This document shows, in pieces, positions 32,573 to 42,374 of a stretch of DNA of 64,000 bases. The notes below the pieces were generated by a model. That model ran no database searches. It was given only the letters and a program-made list of their open reading frames with translations, and had not been told where the DNA came from. Numbering within the stretch: the stretch's first letter is position 1; the number at the start of each line of letters is the position of its first letter. This stretch comes from Mesobacillus harenae (GTDB taxonomy: Bacteria > Bacillota > Bacilli > Bacillales > Cytobacillaceae). The DNA lies in the NCBI RefSeq assembly GCF_013343715.1, contig NZ_JABUNR010000012.1:178473-242472 (forward strand), read 5' to 3'. The translations under genes were made by a program, and so were the position numbers.

Positions 32573-32634
32573 TTTACCTTTGATTAGACTTATTGTGTAA
32601 ACAGTTAACGTCTAGTATTTTTTACCTTTGATTA
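32573..32634 (+). repeat. 14-bp direct repeat upstream of fapR
   Basis: TTTACCTTTGATTA occurs at 32573-32586 and 32621-32634, 48 bases apart, and each copy is preceded by AGTA within a few bases. They lie upstream of the fapR promoter and downstream of the recG terminator. Function unknown. Confidence 0.6.
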
Positions 32635-32679
32635 AATAAATCGAGTGTCTTTTCCCTCGATTAAGCATTAAGTTTCTTC

Positions 32680-32708
32680 TTGCAATCAAGTTTTTTTATC
32701 TATATACT
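32680..32708 (+). promoter_or_regulatory. Sigma-A promoter of the fapR operon
   Basis: TTGCAA (32680-32685), 17-base spacer, TATACT (32703-32708). Transcription would start near 32715, inside the FapR operator. Confidence 0.8.
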
Positions 32709-32710
32709 AC

Positions 32711-32731
32711 TATTAGTACCTAGTCTTAATA
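32711..32731 (+). promoter_or_regulatory. FapR operator
   Basis: The imperfect palindrome TTAGTACCTAGTCTTAA (32713-32729) within this 21-base window agrees with the TTAGTACC-type operator of FapR in B. subtilis. It overlaps the inferred start site, which explains repression of fapR-plsX-fabD-fabG. FapR is released by malonyl-CoA. Confidence 0.8.
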
Positions 32732-32753
32732 TCACGGACGGTGTTATCTAACG

Positions 32754-33317
32754 ATGAAGCGAACAAAAAAAGAACGTCAGCAGCTGCTGACGGATACCAT
32801 AAAAGACAATCCTTTTATAACGGATGAAGATCTTGCCGATAAGTTTTCGGTCAGCATTCAGACCATTAGACTTGACCGCCTTGAGCTATCTATTCCGGAA
32901 CTAAGGGAAAGAATAAAGCATGTAGCTGAAAAGCGATTTGAGGATGAAGTAAAATCGCTTCCGCTTGAAGAGGTTATCGGTGAAATTATCGATATTGAGC
33001 TTGATGATAGTGCCATTTCGATTTTTGATGTAAAAGAGGAACATGTATTCATCAGAAACCAAATAGCGAGAGGGCATCATTTATTTGCCCAGGCAAATTC
33101 GCTCGCCGTAGCTGTCATAAATGATCAGCTAGCGCTAACAGCGAAAGCCAATATACAGTTTACGAGATCTGTCAAACTCAATGAACGGATTATAGCGAAA
33201 GCAAAAGTAACCGAAATCAGTGAAGAGACTGGGCGGACTAATGTTGAAGTTAATAGCTACGTAAATAGTGAACTCGTGTTTAAAGGCAATTTTGATATGT
33301 ACCGTTCTAAAAAATAA
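32754..33317 (+). CDS. fapR: Fatty acid and phospholipid synthesis repressor FapR
   Basis: Global repressor of lipid synthesis that responds to malonyl-CoA. It has 187 residues: N-terminal DeoR-like helix-turn-helix ([20 protein letters not shown], about 24-43), a linker helix, and a hot-dog effector domain (about 70-187) with [19 protein letters not shown]. It leads the operon fapR-plsX-fabD-fabG, which carries its own operator. The start codon is preceded only by a weak GGACGGTG. Confidence 0.96.
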   Translation: MKRTKKERQQLLTDTIKDNPFITDEDLADKFSVSIQTIRLDRLELSIPELRERIKHVAEKRFEDEVKSLPLEEVIGEIIDIELDDSAISIFDVKEEHVFIRNQIARGHHLFAQANSLAVAVINDQLALTAKANIQFTRSVKLNERIIAKAKVTEISEETGRTNVEVNSYVNSELVFKGNFDMYRSKK

Positions 33318-33334
33318 ATATAAGGGTGAATATG

Positions 33335-34336
33335 ATGAGACTAGCCATTGATGCTATGGGTGGAGACAACGCCCCCAGAGAAATAGTCTTAGGAGCAGTT
33401 AAGGCTGTAGAAACCTACGAGAACTTACATATAACGCTGGTTGGAGATGAAAGTAAGATAAAAGAACATTTATCCAGCGATAAAAATATTGAAATCATCC
33501 ATACAGACGAAGTGATTCTTAGTACAGACGAGCCGGTTAGAGCCGTTCGCCGCAAAAAAAACGCTTCAATGGTGGTCGCTGCACAGCTCGTAAAGGATGG
33601 GAAAGCGGACGCTTGTATTTCAGCAGGAAATACAGGAGCATTGATGGCTGCAGGATTGTTTATAGTTGGCAGAATTGACGGAATTGAGCGGCCTGCTCTC
33701 TCTCCCACTCTTCCGACAATCGGAGGAGAAGGATTTTTGCTGCTTGATGTTGGAGCGAATGTTGACGCGAAAGCAGAACATTTACTGCAGTACGCACTAA
33801 TGGGCTCAATCTATACAGCAAAGGTCAGGGGAATTCAAAAACCGCGAGTAGGACTATTGAATATCGGAACGGAAGAGAAAAAAGGCAATGAGCTTACCAA
33901 AAGCGCTTATGACCTGTTGGAGAAAGCAGACATCAACTTTATCGGCAACGTAGAAGCCCGTGATTTGCTAGAAGGTGTTGCTGATGTAGTTGTTACCGAT
34001 GGTTTTACTGGTAATATGGTGCTTAAAACAATTGAGGGAACGGCTATGTCTGTTTTTAAGATGCTAAAATCCTCCCTTACATCAAGTTTTAAAAGCAAGA
34101 TGGCAGCTGCTGTTCTTAGACCGGATCTTGTTCAGCTGAAAAATAAAATGGATTATACAGAATACGGCGGTGCAGGCCTTTTCGGGTTAAAGGCTCCTGT
34201 TATTAAAGCACACGGCTCTTCAGATGCAAATGCTGTTTTTAATTCGATTCGCCAGGCAAGAGAAATGGTAGAGAATAATGTTTCTGAAACAATAAAAAAA
34301 GCGGTTGAAACAGAACCGGTAAACATCAGTCAATAA
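33335..34336 (+). CDS. plsX: Phosphate acyltransferase PlsX
   Basis: Converts acyl-ACP to acyl-phosphate, the acyl donor for PlsY in phospholipid synthesis. It has 333 residues, the usual length. The N-terminus [18 protein letters not shown] and the blocks [12 protein letters not shown] and [13 protein letters not shown] are diagnostic. ATG 33335 has AGGGTG about six bases upstream; an ATG one codon earlier is possible. The third base of its stop is 23 bases from fabD. Confidence 0.95.
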   Translation: MRLAIDAMGGDNAPREIVLGAVKAVETYENLHITLVGDESKIKEHLSSDKNIEIIHTDEVILSTDEPVRAVRRKKNASMVVAAQLVKDGKADACISAGNTGALMAAGLFIVGRIDGIERPALSPTLPTIGGEGFLLLDVGANVDAKAEHLLQYALMGSIYTAKVRGIQKPRVGLLNIGTEEKKGNELTKSAYDLLEKADINFIGNVEARDLLEGVADVVVTDGFTGNMVLKTIEGTAMSVFKMLKSSLTSSFKSKMAAAVLRPDLVQLKNKMDYTEYGGAGLFGLKAPVIKAHGSSDANAVFNSIRQAREMVENNVSETIKKAVETEPVNISQ

Positions 34337-34359
34337 ACAGGACAAAGGGGAAATTAATC

Positions 34360-35304
34360 ATGGGAAAGATAGCTTTTTTGTTTCCCGGCCAGGGATCACA
34401 ATCAGTAGGAATGGGAAAAACGCTGGCTGACTCGCATGAACATGTCCAAAATATTTTTTCGAAAGCTGACCAAGCCCTTGGAGATCAGCTGACCCGCTTA
34501 ATATTCGAAGGACCGCAGGAAGAGCTAACCTTAACGTCAAATGCACAGCCTGCATTATTAACTGCGAGTATAGCAATTCTGCAGCTGTTTAAAGAGTCCG
34601 GAATTAAGCCTGACTTTGTCGCGGGCCACAGCCTTGGTGAATATACTGCGCTTGTTGCTTCAGGTGCATTTTCCTTTGAGGATGGTGTAAAAGCAGTACG
34701 CAGAAGAGGCGAACTGATGGAAGAGGCTGTTCCGAATGGTGAAGGAGCAATGGCAGCTATCCTAGGACTTGATAGAGTAAAGCTAGAGGAAGTAACGTTA
34801 AGAATCTCAGAGAGCGGCCACGCCGTTCAGCTTGCAAATTTGAATTGCCCTGGTCAGATTGTTATATCTGGCACGAGGGAAGGGGTCGAACTGGCCGGTG
34901 CTGCCGCTAAGGAGGCAGGGGCGAAACGGGCTATCCCGCTCGAGGTCAGCGGGCCATTTCATTCGGCGCTGATGAAGCCTGCAGCCAATAAGTTTGCAGC
35001 TGTTCTGGACAACATCATCATAAAAGAAGCCGAAATACCGGTCATTGCGAATGTTACGGCAAAACCTATGCAATCAGCTTTGGATATTCAGCAAAAACTC
35101 ATTGAACAGCTTTATTCGCCTGTGTTATGGGAAGATTCGGTAAGAACGATGATTGATTCAGGTGTCGATACTTTCATTGAAATTGGTCCAGGGAAGGTCC
35201 TATCAGGTCTGGTAAAGAAAGTGGACCGCACTGTCAAGACATTGCCGGTCTTTGATCAGGAAAGCTATTCGGCTGCAATTGCGGTTTTAAAGGAGGAAGT
35301 GTAA
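34360..35304 (+). CDS. fabD: Malonyl-CoA:ACP transacylase
   Basis: Loads malonyl groups onto ACP. It has 314 residues. [12 protein letters not shown] near the start, active-site [10 protein letters not shown] (catalytic Ser) and [10 protein letters not shown] (catalytic His) are all present. Its substrate malonyl-CoA is also the ligand that relieves FapR repression. The stop shares one base with the fabG start (TAATG). Confidence 0.96.
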   Translation: MGKIAFLFPGQGSQSVGMGKTLADSHEHVQNIFSKADQALGDQLTRLIFEGPQEELTLTSNAQPALLTASIAILQLFKESGIKPDFVAGHSLGEYTALVASGAFSFEDGVKAVRRRGELMEEAVPNGEGAMAAILGLDRVKLEEVTLRISESGHAVQLANLNCPGQIVISGTREGVELAGAAAKEAGAKRAIPLEVSGPFHSALMKPAANKFAAVLDNIIIKEAEIPVIANVTAKPMQSALDIQQKLIEQLYSPVLWEDSVRTMIDSGVDTFIEIGPGKVLSGLVKKVDRTVKTLPVFDQESYSAAIAVLKEEV

Positions 35305-36047
35305 TGAAGCTTGAAGGTAAGGTTGCCCTTGTTACAGGTGGTTCCAGAGGAATTGGAAGAGAGATCGCACTTCAACTTGCAAAGGAAGGCGCTAATGTTG
35401 TCGTCAACTATGCTGGGAGTGAGGCAAAAGCGAACGAAGTTGCAGACGAAATTAAGTCGCTGGGCAGAGAAGCCGCTGCCATCCAAGGTGATGTCGCTAA
35501 TGCAGATGCAGTAGCAGAAATGATTAAGGAAACGGTCGATCGTTTTGGCAGGCTGGACATTCTTGTTAACAACGCCGGCATTACGAAGGACAATCTGCTA
35601 ATGAGAATGAAAGAGTCTGAGTGGGACGATGTGATCAATACAAACCTGAAAGGCGTGTTCCTCTGTACAAAGGCTGTTAGCAGACAAATGATGAAGCAGC
35701 GAAGCGGAAGAATTATTAATATTTCATCGGTTGTCGGTGTCAGCGGAAATCCGGGCCAGGCAAACTATGTAGCTGCCAAGTCCGGTGTGATCGGATTGAC
35801 TAAAACAGCTGCTAAGGAGCTTGCTCCAAGAGGCATAACGGTTAATGCTGTCGCTCCTGGGTTTATTACAACAGATATGACAGATAAGCTGACAGAAGAG
35901 GTTAAGACGGAAATGCTCAAGCAAATTCCGCTTGCACGTTTCGGGGAACCAGGCGATATTGCCAAAGTAGTCGTATTTCTTGCTTCTGAGGACAGCAGCT
36001 ATATGTCAGGCCAGACGCTGCATGTTAATGGCGGCATGGTGATGTAG
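35304..36047 (+). CDS. fabG: 3-oxoacyl-ACP reductase
   Basis: NADPH-dependent short-chain reductase of the fatty acid elongation cycle. It has 247 residues. The Rossmann motif [14 protein letters not shown], catalytic Ser in [10 protein letters not shown] and YxxxK as YVAAK are present. The GTGTAATG junction couples it to fabD. It lies 86 bases before the ACP gene. Confidence 0.96.
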   Translation: MKLEGKVALVTGGSRGIGREIALQLAKEGANVVVNYAGSEAKANEVADEIKSLGREAAAIQGDVANADAVAEMIKETVDRFGRLDILVNNAGITKDNLLMRMKESEWDDVINTNLKGVFLCTKAVSRQMMKQRSGRIINISSVVGVSGNPGQANYVAAKSGVIGLTKTAAKELAPRGITVNAVAPGFITTDMTDKLTEEVKTEMLKQIPLARFGEPGDIAKVVVFLASEDSSYMSGQTLHVNGGMVM

Positions 36048-36133
36048 CATCGAACTGCCGATCGAAAAAATAGCTAATCCATTTATTATTTGACAGAAAT
36101 CATCTATAATGGCTTGAGGGGAGGTGAACGAGC

Positions 36134-36367
36134 ATGGCAGACGTTTTAGAACGTGTAACAAAGATCATTGTTGATCGTTTAGGAGTAGATGAGTCTCAAG
36201 TAACACTTGAAGCATCCTTCAAAGATGACCTTGGTGCTGATTCCCTTGATGTAGTTGAGTTGGTTATGGAATTAGAAGATGAGTTCAACATGGAAATCTC
36301 TGATGATGATGCTGAGAAAATCTCTACAGTTGGTGATGCTGTAAATTACATAAATAGCCAAGTGTAA
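36134..36367 (+). CDS. acpA: Acyl carrier protein
   Basis: Carries growing acyl chains on phosphopantetheine. It has 77 residues and is strongly acidic. The prosthetic group site is the Ser of [23 protein letters not shown] is an excellent ribosome-binding site, fitting a highly expressed protein. A TATAAT at 36105-36110 with TTTATT 17 bases upstream suggests its own promoter in addition to read-through from fabG. Confidence 0.97.
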   Translation: MADVLERVTKIIVDRLGVDESQVTLEASFKDDLGADSLDVVELVMELEDEFNMEISDDDAEKISTVGDAVNYINSQV

Positions 36368-36383
36368 CTGTTGGATTGTTTAA

Positions 36384-36416
36384 AAAGCTCCGTTTTTATA
36401 ACGGGGCTTTCTTCTG
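36384..36416 (+). terminator. Terminator after acpA
   Basis: Stem AAAGCTCCGT (36384-36393) and ACGGGGCTTT (36401-36410) followed by CTTCT. A second hairpin at 36422-36452, AAGACTTTTT paired with AAAGGGTCTT and then TTTTT, follows directly and may be the main stop. Confidence 0.75.
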
Positions 36417-36464
36417 TAGCTAAGACTTTTTTCCGTTAAAGGGTCTTTTTTTAAAAAGGCTTCT

Positions 36465-36492
36465 TTGCGTTTCTGTGTTTTTTTTGTAAACT
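36465..36492 (+). promoter_or_regulatory. Possible promoter of rnc
   Basis: TTGCGT (36465-36470), 16-base spacer, TAAACT (36487-36492), 38 bases before the rnc start and after the acpA terminators. Confidence 0.45.
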
Positions 36493-36530
36493 AGAGTAGT
36501 GTGTAAATTTTTGATCAAGGTGGAGTCACT

Positions 36531-37310
36531 ATGCGCAAGAATGGTAATGAGAAGGATAAAAGAATAAATCGCGCTAAAGAAACCAAGTTCAAAGAATTCC
36601 AGGCTAAACAGGGAATTGTCTTTGAAAATGAAAAACTGCTAAAGCAGGCTTTTACCCATTCATCCTATGTGAATGAGCATCGCAGAAGGCCGTATGAGGA
36701 TAATGAACGGCTTGAATTTCTCGGAGACGCTGTTTTGGAGTTAACTGTTTCCCAATTCTTATATAAAAAATATCCAATGATGACTGAAGGAGAGCTGACT
36801 AAGCTGCGTGCGGCTGTCGTATGTGAACCTTCGCTTGTTGCGTTTGCTAATGAACTTCAATTTGGAGAGCTTGTTCTTCTTGGCAAGGGTGAGGAAATGA
36901 CAGGTGGAAGAGCAAGACCTGCACTCCTTGCAGATGTTTTTGAGGCGTTTATTGGCGCATTATATTTAGATAAAGGACTAGAAACGGTTACCTCATTTTT
37001 AGAAAAAGTGGTCTATCCGAAAATTGATGATGGTGCTTTTTCTCATGTGATGGATTTTAAGAGTCAGCTTCAAGAATTGGTTCAGCGGGACGGAGCCGGC
37101 ATTCTCGAGTATAAAATTTTAACAGAAAAAGGACCTGCCCATAATAGGGAATTTGAATCAAGAGTTTATTTAAGTGGAGAAGACCTGGGAACGGGCACTG
37201 GCCGTTCAAAGAAAGAAGCAGAGCAGCATGCAGCCCAAATGGCACTGGACAAGCTTAAAACACTTTTGCAAGCAGTCACCAAAGACCAAGACAATCATGA
37301 TATTTTATAA
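36531..37310 (+). CDS. rnc: Ribonuclease III
   Basis: Double-strand-specific endoribonuclease for rRNA and other precursors (B. subtilis Rnc also processes the scRNA). It has 259 residues: a basic N-terminal extension, the RNase III domain with signature [17 protein letters not shown] and second acidic motif [16 protein letters not shown], and a C-terminal dsRNA-binding domain (about 185-250). GGTGGAG precedes the ATG. The order rnc-smc-ftsY is standard. Confidence 0.96.
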   Translation: MRKNGNEKDKRINRAKETKFKEFQAKQGIVFENEKLLKQAFTHSSYVNEHRRRPYEDNERLEFLGDAVLELTVSQFLYKKYPMMTEGELTKLRAAVVCEPSLVAFANELQFGELVLLGKGEEMTGGRARPALLADVFEAFIGALYLDKGLETVTSFLEKVVYPKIDDGAFSHVMDFKSQLQELVQRDGAGILEYKILTEKGPAHNREFESRVYLSGEDLGTGTGRSKKEAEQHAAQMALDKLKTLLQAVTKDQDNHDIL

Positions 37311-37330
37311 CTCGAAAGGGAGAGCAAAAA

Positions 37331-40300
37331 GTGTTTCTTAAACGTTTAGATATAGTCGGCTTTAAGTCGTTTGCGGAACGAATTGCTGTCGATTTTGTCC
37401 CAGGCGTCACCGCTGTTGTCGGCCCTAATGGAAGCGGCAAAAGTAATATTACCGACGCAATCAGGTGGGTTCTCGGAGAACAATCGGCTAAGTCACTGCG
37501 CGGGGCAAAAATGGAAGATATCATCTTTGCCGGAAGCGACTCTAGAAAGCCATTAAATTTTGCGGAAGTGACACTGACCCTTGATAACGAGGATCAGTCT
37601 CTTCCGATTGATTTTAACGAAGTAAGTGTAACAAGAAGAGTGTACAGGTCTGGAGAAAGTGACTTTCTAATCAATAAACAGTCATGCAGGCTTAAGGATA
37701 TTATTGACCTCTTTATGGATTCAGGCCTCGGCAGAGAAGCTTTTTCCATTATTAGCCAAGGTAAAGTAGAGGAAATCCTAAATAGTAAGCCGGAAGAGAG
37801 AAGGACGATCTTTGAAGAAGCAGCCGGTGTCCTGAAATATAAGATGAGGAAGAAAAAGGCAGAAGCAAAGCTCTTTGAAACTCAAGAAAACTTGAACCGG
37901 GTCACAGATATCATTCATGAGCTTGAAACACAGGTTGAGCCATTAAAAATTCAAGCATCAATGGCCAAAGATTTTCTGGAGAAAAAAGAAGAGCTCGAAA
38001 AAATTGAAGTAGCGCTGACCGCCTATGAAATTGAAGAGCTTCACGCCAAATGGGAGCACCTTTCCGGCCAGTTCGACAATCACAAGGCCGATGAATTACG
38101 GCTCTCAGCCGGCCTGCAGAAAAAGGAAGCTGAAATTGAAAGGCTTCGGGACCACTTAGCGGCTCTTGATGATTCAGTCAGTGATCTCCAAACAGTTCTT
38201 TTGCATGCGAGTGAAGAGCTGGAGAAGCTTGAAGGACGAAAGGAAGTCTTGAAAGAGCGAAAGAAAAACGCCTCCCATAATAAAGCCCAGTTAGAGCGAA
38301 ATATTGAAGAGCTTTCGGTTAAAATAACAGCTCTGCAAACCCAGCGAACCCAGCAGGCAAAGGTGGTTGCACAGCTGGACGGAGAAGCGGCAGAAATTGG
38401 GAAGGTACTTAAAGAAAAAGAAGCCCAGCTTAAGCTATTTAGCGAAGATGCTGATGAACTGCTGGAAGCGCTAAAGGGTGATTATATAGAACTATTAAAC
38501 CAACAGGCAAGCGCTAAAAACGAGTTGGGTTACCTTACCCAGCAGACCGAACAGCAGTCTGCCAGAAGCTCCCGTCTTGATGGTGAGAATAGCAAATATA
38601 TAACGTTGAGAGAAGAAATTGCCAAGAAACGCGAAAAGATTGCCGGTCTGCTTGAAGCAGCCCAGTTTAATCTGGAAAATCAGGCAAAGCTTTTTTATGA
38701 AGAACAGCGGAAGCTAGAATCATTGAAAAATCAATATGAAAAGCAGGAAAAAACTTTGTACCAGGCTTACCAGTTTCTTCAGCAGGCTAAGTCCAGAAAA
38801 GAAATGCTTGAAGAGATGGAAGAAGACTATTCTGGTTTTTTCCAGGGTGTCAAGGAAGTATTAAAAGCAAGAGGAACACGCTTAAAAGGGATTGAAGGAG
38901 CCATTGCAGAGCTAGTCAAGGTGCCTAAACAGTACGAGGTTGCACTTGAAATCGCTTTGGGCGGGGCGATGCAGAATATTGTCGTTGATACAGAGGAAAA
39001 TGCGAGAACGGCAATTGGATTTCTGAAACAGAATCGGTTCGGCAGAGCAACTTTCATGCCCTTAAATGTTATGAAAGGCAAATTTCTTGGCGGCTCACAG
39101 CTCAGTGCAGCTCAAACTAACCCTGCTTTTATCGGTGTTGCAGCTGATTTAGTTGAGTATGAGAACAAGTTTGTCGAAGTAATTAGAAACCTGTTGGGCA
39201 ATGTTCTGGTTGCCCGTGATATTAAGGGAGCAAATGAACTGGCTCGCTTGCTGCAGTATCGGACACGAATTGTTACCTTGGATGGTGACATCGTCAATCC
39301 TGGGGGATCTATGACAGGTGGAGCCGTTAAACAAAAAAACAATTCATTGCTTAGCCGTAAGGGAGAGCTTGATGATCTTACAGTGAAGCTGGCTGATATG
39401 GAAACGAAAACAGCCAAGCTGGAGGAGCGGGTAAGAGCCTTAAAAGCTGAATTGTTCCAAGGAGAGACCAATCTAGAGGATCTTCGTAAACAAGGCGAAG
39501 ACTTTCGGATAAAGGAACAAGCGTTAAAAGGGGATCTGCGTGAGATTGACATTGAAGTAAAAAATGTCAATGAACGATTATCTGTTTATGACCTGGAAAT
39601 GGCCCAGTTCTCTGAAGAAAAGGAAAACATGGCCTCCCGAAAACAGCAGCTCACGCTTTCGCTTCAAAAGTACCAAAATGAACTGGCAAAACTTGATGAA
39701 GAAATGGCCAGGCTGACAGAGCAGAAAAATCAGGATACCAGTTCAAGAGAAACTTTGACCCAATTTATTGGCGAATATAAAATTTCGTTAGCAGCAAAAA
39801 AAGAGCAGCTGATTCATGCAAACGAAAAGCTGACAATGACAGTGCAGGAACTCGAAGAACGTGAGCAAAGCTGGAACAGTCAGAAGGAAGATTTGAACCT
39901 CCTATCTTCAGAAATGACCGATAGCTTTTCTGGCGAGTCATTGCTAGAACAAGCTGCCCAGCAAAAGCTTGCTGATAAAACGGAGACACTTAATCTTATT
40001 TCAATGAGGCGAGAAGAGCGGCTTCAGCTGCAAAGCAAGCTTGCAGATGAAGAGCTTGAAGTGAAAGAGCTCAAGCGCCTGCATAGAGGGATGACAGAAA
40101 GTCTTAAAGACGAAGAAGTAAAGCTAAACAGGCTTGATGTAGAACTTGACAACCGCCTCAGTCATTTGCGTGAAGAATACCTGCTCACTTACGAAGCGGC
40201 TAAGGAACAGTATCCGCTTATGATTCCAGCTGATGAAGCAGCAAAAAAAGTAAAATTGATTAAGCTATCGATTGATGAGCTTGGAGTGGTTAACCTAGGT

Positions 40301-40897
40301 GCCATTGAGGAATATGAGCGTGTTTCGGAACGTTATGAATTTTTACTTGAACAAAAAACTGACCTCCAAGAAGCGAAGGACACATTATATCTGGTCATTC
40401 AGGAGATGGATGTCGAAATGACGAGGCGCTTCCAGCAGACGTTTGAAGCGATCCGCTCTCATTTTGAGACTGTGTTTCAGGCACTGTTTGGGGGCGGGCG
40501 TGCTGATCTTCGGCTTACCCAGCCAGACGACCTTTTAAATACAGGGGTAGAACTTGTCGCCCAGCCTCCAGGAAAAAAGCTGCAGAACTTAGGGTTGTTA
40601 TCTGGAGGAGAGCGAGCACTAACAGCGATAGCCCTGCTTTTCTCGATCCTGAAGGTAAGGCCGGTCCCGTTTTGTATTCTGGATGAAGTGGAAGCCGCAC
40701 TCGATGAAGCGAACGTTTACCGTTTCAGCCAATACTTGAAGCGTTACAGTGAAGGCACTCAGTTTATAGTGATTACCCACCGCAAAGGAACGATGGAAGA
40801 GGCAGATGTGCTGTATGGGGTAACGATGCAGGAGTCAGGTGTGTCCAAGCTTGTCTCAGTGCGTCTTGAAGAAACAAAAGAACTAGTCAAATCATGA
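37331..40897 (+). CDS. smc: Chromosome partition protein Smc
   Basis: Condensin ATPase that, with ScpA and ScpB, extrudes DNA loops from the origin. It has 1,188 residues. The head half shows Walker A GPNGSGKSNITDAI at the N-terminus, followed by a long coiled coil. The hinge occupies about 500-660 and ends GGSMTGGAVK, then the return coil. The C-terminal head half has the ABC signature LLSGGERALTAIALL and Walker B FCILDEVEAALDEANV. It starts at GTG 37331 after AAAGGGAGAG. 18 bases separate it from ftsY. Confidence 0.97.
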   Translation: MFLKRLDIVGFKSFAERIAVDFVPGVTAVVGPNGSGKSNITDAIRWVLGEQSAKSLRGAKMEDIIFAGSDSRKPLNFAEVTLTLDNEDQSLPIDFNEVSVTRRVYRSGESDFLINKQSCRLKDIIDLFMDSGLGREAFSIISQGKVEEILNSKPEERRTIFEEAAGVLKYKMRKKKAEAKLFETQENLNRVTDIIHELETQVEPLKIQASMAKDFLEKKEELEKIEVALTAYEIEELHAKWEHLSGQFDNHKADELRLSAGLQKKEAEIERLRDHLAALDDSVSDLQTVLLHASEELEKLEGRKEVLKERKKNASHNKAQLERNIEELSVKITALQTQRTQQAKVVAQLDGEAAEIGKVLKEKEAQLKLFSEDADELLEALKGDYIELLNQQASAKNELGYLTQQTEQQSARSSRLDGENSKYITLREEIAKKREKIAGLLEAAQFNLENQAKLFYEEQRKLESLKNQYEKQEKTLYQAYQFLQQAKSRKEMLEEMEEDYSGFFQGVKEVLKARGTRLKGIEGAIAELVKVPKQYEVALEIALGGAMQNIVVDTEENARTAIGFLKQNRFGRATFMPLNVMKGKFLGGSQLSAAQTNPAFIGVAADLVEYENKFVEVIRNLLGNVLVARDIKGANELARLLQYRTRIVTLDGDIVNPGGSMTGGAVKQKNNSLLSRKGELDDLTVKLADMETKTAKLEERVRALKAELFQGETNLEDLRKQGEDFRIKEQALKGDLREIDIEVKNVNERLSVYDLEMAQFSEEKENMASRKQQLTLSLQKYQNELAKLDEEMARLTEQKNQDTSSRETLTQFIGEYKISLAAKKEQLIHANEKLTMTVQELEEREQSWNSQKEDLNLLSSEMTDSFSGESLLEQAAQQKLADKTETLNLISMRREERLQLQSKLADEELEVKELKRLHRGMTESLKDEEVKLNRLDVELDNRLSHLREEYLLTYEAAKEQYPLMIPADEAAKKVKLIKLSIDELGVVNLGAIEEYERVSERYEFLLEQKTDLQEAKDTLYLVIQEMDVEMTRRFQQTFEAIRSHFETVFQALFGGGRADLRLTQPDDLLNTGVELVAQPPGKKLQNLGLLSGGERALTAIALLFSILKVRPVPFCILDEVEAALDEANVYRFSQYLKRYSEGTQFIVITHRKGTMEEADVLYGVTMQESGVSKLVSVRLEETKELVKS

Positions 40898-40915
40898 TAG
40901 AAAGGAAGTGAAAGA

Positions 40916-41911
40916 ATGAGTTTTTTTAAAAAGCTTAAAGAAAAGTTTACAACTCAAACTGAGACTGTTACGGAAAAGTTTAAAGATGGCCTAACGAAAA
41001 CAAGGGGTAATTTTTCTGGAAAATTGAATGATCTTGTGGCGAGATATCGGAAAGTTGATGAAGACTTTTTTGAAGAACTTGAAGAAATTTTAATCCAGGC
41101 AGATGTTGGCTTCGATACAGTGATGGATTTAATTGAAGAACTGAAAATGGAGGTCAAGCGCCGCAATATAACGGACCCTAATGAGGTTCATGGGGTTATT
41201 TCGGAAAAGCTTGTAGAGATTTATGAGGGAGGCAGTGATGCGTCTTCCGAACTAAATATCCAAGAAAACAATTTAACGGTTATTCTGTTTGTGGGTGTCA
41301 ACGGAGTCGGGAAGACGACCACAATCGGAAAGCTCGCCCACTCTTTTAAATCAGAGGGCAAAAAAGTCCTGCTGGCAGCCGGCGACACATTCCGTGCTGG
41401 TGCTATAGAACAGCTTGAGGTATGGGGCGAAAGAGTCGGTGTGGAAGTCATTAAACAAGCAGCAGGATCTGATCCTGCTGCGGTAATGTATGATGCAGTT
41501 AAAGCAGCCAGCTCCCGCAAGGCGGATGTTTTACTATGCGATACAGCAGGACGCTTGCAAAATAAGGTGAACTTGATGAAAGAGCTTGAAAAGGTGAAAA
41601 GAGTCATTGAACGGGAAATTCCTGGAGCTCCTCATGAGGTTCTTTTAGTCCTTGATGCAACAACGGGACAAAATGCTTTGATACAGGCCAAGACATTCAA
41701 AGAAGCAACAGATGTCAGCGGGATCGTACTCACAAAATTAGACGGTACAGCTAAAGGCGGAATCGTGCTCGCCATTAGAAAAGAACTGGATATTCCGGTC
41801 AAATTCGTGGGTCTCGGTGAAAAAATGGATGATCTACAGCCATTTGATGCTGAGAAATATGTTTACGGACTTTTTGCAGACGATATAGAAAAAGGTGAAG
41901 CTGAGGAATAG
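40916..41911 (+). CDS. ftsY: Signal recognition particle receptor FtsY
   Basis: Receptor that docks ribosome-SRP complexes at the membrane. It has 331 residues in the NG domain form. GTPase motifs GVNGVGKTTTIGKLA, DTAGRLQNK, TKLDGTAKGG and GLGEKMDDLQPF are present. It lacks the long acidic N-terminal A domain of enterobacterial FtsY, as usual in Bacillus. It is followed by a strong promoter for ylxM-ffh, its SRP partner. Confidence 0.97.
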   Translation: MSFFKKLKEKFTTQTETVTEKFKDGLTKTRGNFSGKLNDLVARYRKVDEDFFEELEEILIQADVGFDTVMDLIEELKMEVKRRNITDPNEVHGVISEKLVEIYEGGSDASSELNIQENNLTVILFVGVNGVGKTTTIGKLAHSFKSEGKKVLLAAGDTFRAGAIEQLEVWGERVGVEVIKQAAGSDPAAVMYDAVKAASSRKADVLLCDTAGRLQNKVNLMKELEKVKRVIEREIPGAPHEVLLVLDATTGQNALIQAKTFKEATDVSGIVLTKLDGTAKGGIVLAIRKELDIPVKFVGLGEKMDDLQPFDAEKYVYGLFADDIEKGEAEE

Positions 41912-41954
41912 GCCGAGAAAGGGACTGGTAAGGAATACCTGTAAAGGTGCTGCC

Positions 41955-41983
41955 TTGACAGATACAAAAAATCTGTGTAAACT
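41955..41983 (+). promoter_or_regulatory. Sigma-A promoter of ylxM-ffh
   Basis: TTGACA (41955-41960), 17-base spacer, TAAACT (41978-41983), 45 bases before the ylxM start. Confidence 0.75.
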
Positions 41984-42028
41984 ATTTCTTTGTAAAGGCT
42001 TTTCACTTAACAAGGGGGAGGACTTTCA

Positions 42029-42361
42029 ATGCTTGAAAAAACGATGCGAATGAATTATCTTTATGATTTTTATCAAGCGTTGTTAACTCCTAAGCAAAGA
42101 AGCTATATGTCTCTTTATTACCTCGATGATTATTCTCTCGGTGAGATTGCTGAAGAATATGGGGTCAGCCGCCAAGCGGTCTACGACAACATAAAACGGA
42201 CGGAAGCTATGCTTGAAGAATACGAGGAGAAGCTTCTGCTATTTCAAAAGTTTCAAGAGCGCAGCAAGCTGATTGGCAGAATGAAAGATCTGCTTGACAA
42301 TAATGATACCGTGACCCGGGATCTGATTGAAGCAATGGCGGATCTTGAGAAATTAGATTAG
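42029..42361 (+). CDS. ylxM: SRP-associated helix-turn-helix protein YlxM/p13
   Basis: Small protein of 110 residues of the UPF0122 family. It resembles region 4 of sigma factors ([22 protein letters not shown] as helix-turn-helix). In streptococci it modulates the GTPase cycle of Ffh and FtsY with scRNA. GGGGGAGG precedes the ATG. It lies 13 bases before ffh. Confidence 0.92.
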   Translation: MLEKTMRMNYLYDFYQALLTPKQRSYMSLYYLDDYSLGEIAEEYGVSRQAVYDNIKRTEAMLEEYEEKLLLFQKFQERSKLIGRMKDLLDNNDTVTRDLIEAMADLEKLD

Positions 42362-42374
42362 GAGGCGGCATATA

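Noticed and set aside
36090..36110. TTGACA with TATAAT upstream of acpA
   Set aside because: The spacer is only 9 bases, so they cannot form one sigma-A promoter. TATAAT may be used with TTTATT at 36082, but that is weak.
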